The notes below the pieces were generated by a model. It did not search any database. It was given only the letters and a program-made list of their open reading frames with translations, and had not been told where the DNA came from. Below, one piece after another: positions 58,684-64,000 of a stretch of DNA of 64,000 bases. Numbering within the stretch: the first letter of the stretch is position 1; every line of letters begins with the position of its first letter. The stretch spans positions 70,067,908-70,131,907 of the forward strand of contig RSEF01000004.1 in assembly GCA_003993805.1 (NCBI GenBank), read 5' to 3'. The stretch is from Himantopus leucocephalus. Taxonomy: Eukaryota; Chordata; Aves; Charadriiformes; Recurvirostridae. Both the position numbers and the translations under genes were made by a program.

Positions 58684-61600
58684 TACCCATTAGTAATACA
58701 CATTACTCCCTCCCACTTACTGTATTTGTATGACTATGCAAATAATATTTGACCCAATGCTATGAAATGCGCAGTGATTAGATGTTCCAACTGCTGTATC
58801 AGAACTTCAATATTCCTGTCACTGTAGAGACACAAGAACAGTCTGGATGAAATATTGATTCATCAATTAATCATCAGTTAATCCTAGGCAATAACTCTCT
58901 GTACTGCAGAGAGTAAACATAGCAAAAGAACTTTTATACCTATGCCTGTGATTTTTCAGTCTATTTTTCACGGACCTGACTGTAATTAAATCAAAAAGCC
59001 ATACTGAGTAGTAGTGTTTTCTTAATGTAGAAAGATATTGTAAGTCAAGTTTTCGCTTTTTTCCAGCATTGAATAGGCATATTTCTTAGACGCTGGAACA
59101 GCAAATAAGTTTAGAAGATTGACAGTGCATGTGTCTGTCCTATTTCTTATTTGTCACATTTTTTTTCCCAATTTGCTCTTTATGATTATCTATAACCTTT
59201 ATTAAATTACTTTTTACTGCATATCTTATTTGAGTATCATTCACTGAAATAGGTCAGGGCAGATAAGTCCCATGACGTAGATACTGGTCTGAGAAGTTAT
59301 TACCGCCTTAAAAGCCCAATATGAAGAATGGTCCTATTCATATTTTATATTTTGGCTCTCCTAATTATTTTTTTTACATTTGGAAAGGGAAACTCTGGAT
59401 TTCAAATAAAAGGAAGTTTCAAGGCAATCCAAACTATCTTGCTGCATTGGAAATGAAGTACTATCTCTGCACGTTCCTGAAAATTGTTTGTAAATGCTTC
59501 TTATAATCACCCCTCAGACCATTGCAATTGCCTTATTACTGGTTTGTGCTATATCTCATGTAATAATTATATCTGACTTAAAGAAGCACAATTGAAGATA
59601 CAAATTCTGCTGATGCTGTATATCTGCTACAAAGGGAGCCCAAACAATGCAAAACGACGGTCTACATGAACGTCTACAAGCATGGCAGTTTCTACTGGAA
59701 CAGAAAGTATTCAGAAGTTAACTCAGCACTCTTTGCCGTTAAATTGACACCATAAAAATAGAGATACAATTCTCATAGAAAGGAATAGGTACCCAGATCA
59801 CAGCGTTATTTGAGTACACTAACCGTTACCTTATAGTCTGGCATGTGCGCACTTCTGTGTCTCCAGTAAAAAGAATTCTGAATCCTTCTCTGTCACATCA
59901 TTAAACAATTTCAGGTCACGTTGGAGGGAGGTGCCTGCCAACCTCTCAGGCTATGGCAACCCAGTAGCAGCAGATGTGAACAGAGCAAACAGTGCTGAGG
60001 ACTAACATGTACAGTACATGCTTTTTCTTCAGGATTATGTTTCAGGGTAGCTCTCGCCTGACCCAGAGAATGGAATGCCCATCAGTAGCTGGAGGGCACA
60101 AGGGACACATTTTCTGGTTTGTCACCACCCAAAAACACATGAGAAAACACACTTCAGGGCTTTCAGTGGAGACAACTGGAAAGGCAACACTAACCACAGG
60201 GCACTAAAGGAGACACAAGGAAGAGCTCTTCAAAAGTGCACCACCAATCCAAAATAACACACTAATGAAGAAGCACCTGCAGAGGAGGCATTAGGTGTGA
60301 ATTTTAATCCCTCCTGACAGGTGAAGGGAATGAAGTGTGGCCTTCCCAGCTTGGGTGAGTGATATAATTAGATAAAGCAGTGGTAGTATCAGCGGTGCTC
60401 CGTCTGGCTACCATTTTCTGAAAGAAAACCTACTGTGTACCTTAATGAAGTCTACTGTACAACCACTTTGTGTGCTGTTTGGTGCCTGTTACACTTGCAT
60501 TTGAGAATACCTGCCAAATCTGGCTGTTCACAGGATTTAGGCATATGTTTTGTAATCAGATCCTGAGAATCAGGCCCTGCAAATTTCCTGTGAAATTGGC
60601 TTTGGAGGTTTTCCAGTTGGTGGGCAGGTTCTTCCTGTGGCCTTTAGCAAATGACCACACCAAGCAGATGACAGCCGCTGCCTCATCTCCTTACCTGTGG
60701 ACACACAGCCGTTTATATGGTGCATCCACACCCAAAAATGAATGGGAAAGGGAATTTGTTTTTTTTCTGAAAATATAATTTTCTTAACCTGTTCCCATGT
60801 GGGTTGGAATTATGTCACTTAAACTGTATCAGGAACGTGTGTTGAATCTGTCATATAGCATCATTAAAACCTCCACCGAGATAGGTGGGTGTGTAAGGGG
60901 AACTTTTAGAGCATTTGAGGCTAAGCTTTACTGACTGTAAATAAAAAAAAGACAAGCCGGAAAAAAAAAGTACTGAAAGGGAAGTAAATCTTGTGTTGGC
61001 ACTAAGCCTGGAACTAATGAAGGCAAGCAAGGGTATGCTTGTGTGACCAATATTTCAAAATCAGAACATACATTTTCCTGATTTTTTTTTTCATACTAAT
61101 CTGGAACCCATTGCATCATCACTGAGCAAAATCATAGTGTATCCAGGCAACCCAGAAATCTAGCCTTTCATACTTAACATTGGAGAAATATACAATGCTG
61201 TATCAACATACACAATGCGAATATTTTCTTATTATGTCTGTATTGAAACATCATCGCTTCAGCCAGCTTCTTACCTTTTGACTGCTTGCTGACATTATAA
61301 TAATAATTAAAAGTGGGTTTTATGGTTTCTTATCTTTAACAACCTATTGAGTTGTAAAGAGGATAATAATCCAAACATTATTATTATTAATGTTTACATT
61401 GATACTTATATATTTATTCCGATATTGAGTGAATTTAATCCATTGTGGAGATCCACAAAGAACCCCAAAGTCATTAGCTTCACTTTTTCAATTAATCAGG
61501 GAAAGCCTCAAACCAGCGCTGGAAACCTCAGGACACGAAGGGTCTGCCTTTAACTACTTTCCTTTAACTACTTGCTTTAAAGTGCAAATATATGTTAGTA

Positions 61601-64000
61601 AACACTGAAGGTCTCAGAATGAGATCTTAGTTTGTTCTTAGAACTTGAGAACCTTTTAAGGAAATATATTCAGTATAATGAGTAAAATACGATGAATTTC
61701 TAGCCATAGAAAATCCTGTAGTCTACTGATATGTTATTTATTCAGGAATTTCATTTTATTTAGTAAAAGCCATGAAATGAACACAGGAGAATGAATGAGA
61801 ATAGAATAGTTATTGGGTAGATACAGATCAGCATATAGACCTCAGCTGCTGGTAGAACACCTTTTCCAAAGACCTAAAGAACAATAACATAAGTAAGACT
61901 CAATATCCTATGTGGCTCCAGAGAAAGGTCTGGTAAATAGAAAGAAGAATCTACTGATGCTGATTCAGCATTTCTGCCTTAGTGGGGAGCAGCAAGTGAA
62001 AATGATCATGATTTTATTTTGGTAAATAATGTGGTAACACAAATTGGAACTGAAGTGCTTTTACCATTTTTTCGTCTCTTCATTTTGATGAAGCCAAGAA
62101 TGTATTTCATAAGACAGCAGTTGAGCTTGTGACTGTGAACATACATGTAAAAACAGTAATGGACAGATATTTTCCAGCACTACAGACGATTATCCTATGA
62201 ATCTCCCTATTGTGTATAATATCCAGCTCTGCAAAATCAGCTCTCTTCAGAGCTTCAGCAAATAAAGTCTCAGACTGATCAGGTACACTTTAAGTAGCTA
62301 TGATTTATGATATTCAGTTGCTAAATTCAGACACTGTGCATTATATTGCCATTTTGTAGACTCAAGAGTCTACAGTGATACCAATAACTTAAAGAGTTCA
62401 TTTTTTCTCACTTACAACAATTGGAGATTTTACATCCGGAAGCTTTCATTATCCAAAGGCAAATAGGAGATGAGGCTGATTTAGAGGACTGCAGTCAAAT
62501 TGGTTGGATTGTTAGTTTTATTCCAGAAGATAAAATTGAAATTTTTTTCAGGTATGGTAAGAAAGCTGGTTTGAAGAGCAGCTGAGCCCAGGCAAAAAGC
62601 AAAATAAAGGAAACACGGCTATGTGATACTGCTGGGGTAGTCACAGCGTGCACTTCTGAACCAACAGCTGTCACTGACGGGGACTCCACCAGAGGATGGT
62701 TTGCAGCAGTGTATTCACTTCATCAACAACAAGTTTCAGTGGTGGCTGATGTTGAGAAGACAAAATGTGTAGACACACAAGACAGCGTAATAGCAAAACA
62801 ATGAAAATTAGGAAAAATCGTTTTCATATGTTATTCAATTCATAAAGAATTCCTCATACTTCCTTTTAATAGTATAAATTAACTTTTTAAATATTCATAT
62901 CCCCAGAAATATATATTTATATATATTTCAATAATATTTTACCATTTCATACATGATAGAAACAATCTGTACAGGAAATATATATTATAAATACAAGAAG
63001 AGATAATGTATTTTTTTAATTCTGTATAAATATCGATGTCAACCTAACCTGTTTAGATAGTTTCTACACGTACGATGTCTATAAAAGGACAGTTTATATA
63101 TAGATATATGTAAAGTATGAGTTTAACAAAAGAGACAATTATTCCTGCCCATAATTTGTTTCTGGCTGAGACATCACAATCCTGCACCATCCAGTCTCGG
63201 TAATTCTCTCTATGAAGATTAAAAAATGTGGACCTTTGTTTAACATTAAAGATGTCACTAAAATATACCATGGAGTGGTTCCAATAATTGCTACACTAGT
63301 ATAAAATCTCTCTAGTTTTGAAACCCTCCTATTTCTACATTCAAAGATTACACTGACTCTTCTAGGGAGTGGGAGCATGAATGGTTAGTTCATGTGTAAC
63401 TAACCTTATTCTCCCTTCCTTCTTGCTATAGCCCAAAATCTTTTCTTTTACTGCTTCCTAGGTTACACCACTGCTCTGCAAAGAATTATTTTGCTCCTCT
63501 GTCCTTGATATGCAACCACACGCTTGGTGGGATTAAAATACATTTTGTTTGCTTATATCCAGCTTAACAAAAGATCAAGTTGCTTTTAGCAATTTCATGC
63601 CATCACCAATGAAATGTAGTGTTCCCCAATTTTTGTGTGAGACCTTTAAGTTGCATCAGCCATATTTTAATGTTTCTTTGCAATTATTGATAATTTAAAC
63701 ATGGAGATACAAGAACAGATTTGATAAGAACATCCCTTTCTTCCAATGTGCAGTCATACATCTGTGCTTTGGAAGGCGTGATCCAACTCAAAAATTCCCT
63801 GCTCATCGCTAAAATAAAGCTATCTCTAAGGCAGAATACGACAGCCATTTAGTAACTTGATCTAATACAATACAAAAGGTCTGGGAAAAAAAATCATGTA
63901 CAAAAAATCCTCTCATTAACATATAATGTTGCTTTATAACGACTAATAAAAATTTTTGTTAATGGGTGGAATCTTTCCAGGTTAGTTAAATTCATATTAT
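58684..64000. other. Non-coding stretch, nothing recognised
   Basis: A+T-rich to the end of the window, with AT-rich runs at about 62890-63010. A perfect 15-bp palindrome (CATGTAC-A-GTACATG) lies at 60006-60020. Frames of up to 102 codons show no domain. Confidence 0.5.

Noticed and set aside
60075..60257. H-M-R-K-H-T-like words suggesting a zinc finger
   Set aside because: No Cys-x2-Cys pair and no repeating finger spacing, so a chance word.
62890..63010. AT-rich block as a replication origin or matrix attachment site
   Set aside because: Base composition alone is not evidence and no sequence signature distinguishes it.
1..64000. CRISPR array, bacterial operon or plasmid features
   Set aside because: No regularly spaced repeats, and CR1/ERV content shows a vertebrate nuclear genome.

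Overview
The window is A+T-rich vertebrate nuclear DNA, almost certainly from a bird. Evidence is three 3' ends of CR1 retrotransposons (two ending in the ATTCTATG-type tail) plus a fourth CR1 piece running into a gap, an endogenous-retrovirus LTR of a type common in birds, and amniote-type SINE relics. The sequence is a draft assembly: it has two 100-base gaps, one 3-base gap and several single Ns, most of them flanked by near-identical direct copies.

I found no protein-coding gene, exon, tRNA or rRNA that I can defend. All open frames are short (140 codons at most), lack recognisable domains apart from transposon relics, and are expected by chance in this much A+T-rich DNA. The window looks like a gene desert or the inside of a very large intron. 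Its content is repeats of several ages plus one G+C-rich island.

Layout. 3.29-4.45 kb: old, broken CR1/L3-type LINE reverse transcriptase (minus strand). 9.2-9.5 kb: duplication at a contig join. 14.63-16.36 kb: nested retroelements, an avian ERV LTR (minus) next to or inside a much older Ty3/Gypsy pol relic (minus) whose integrase-like piece lies upstream of its reverse transcriptase, the order of Gmr1-type elements. 16.88-17.02 kb: CR1 running into a gap. 17.65-17.74 and 22.03-22.09 kb: weak ancient SINE traces. 26.0 and 35.6 kb: CR1 3' ends (plus). 38.05 kb: a 35-bp element with TG...CA inverted ends and a perfect 5-bp target duplication. 38.98-39.18 kb: an amniote CORE-SINE/MIR-like copy. 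39.34 kb: an ideal G-quadruplex run. 31.2, 40.4, 42.5 and 43.0 kb: further join duplications. 58.5 kb: a CR1 3' end (minus), the best preserved.

The only strong candidate for host function is 55.0-56.6 kb. It holds an orphan CpG island (about 67 % G+C over 240 bp, hand count) with four CAGCTG E-boxes in 85 bp, a DR5 retinoic-acid-type element just beside it, a CTCF-like core, and a perfect PBX-MEIS/PREP decamer about 1 kb away. This reads like a developmental regulatory element or an unannotated promoter, but no transcript can be proven from sequence alone.
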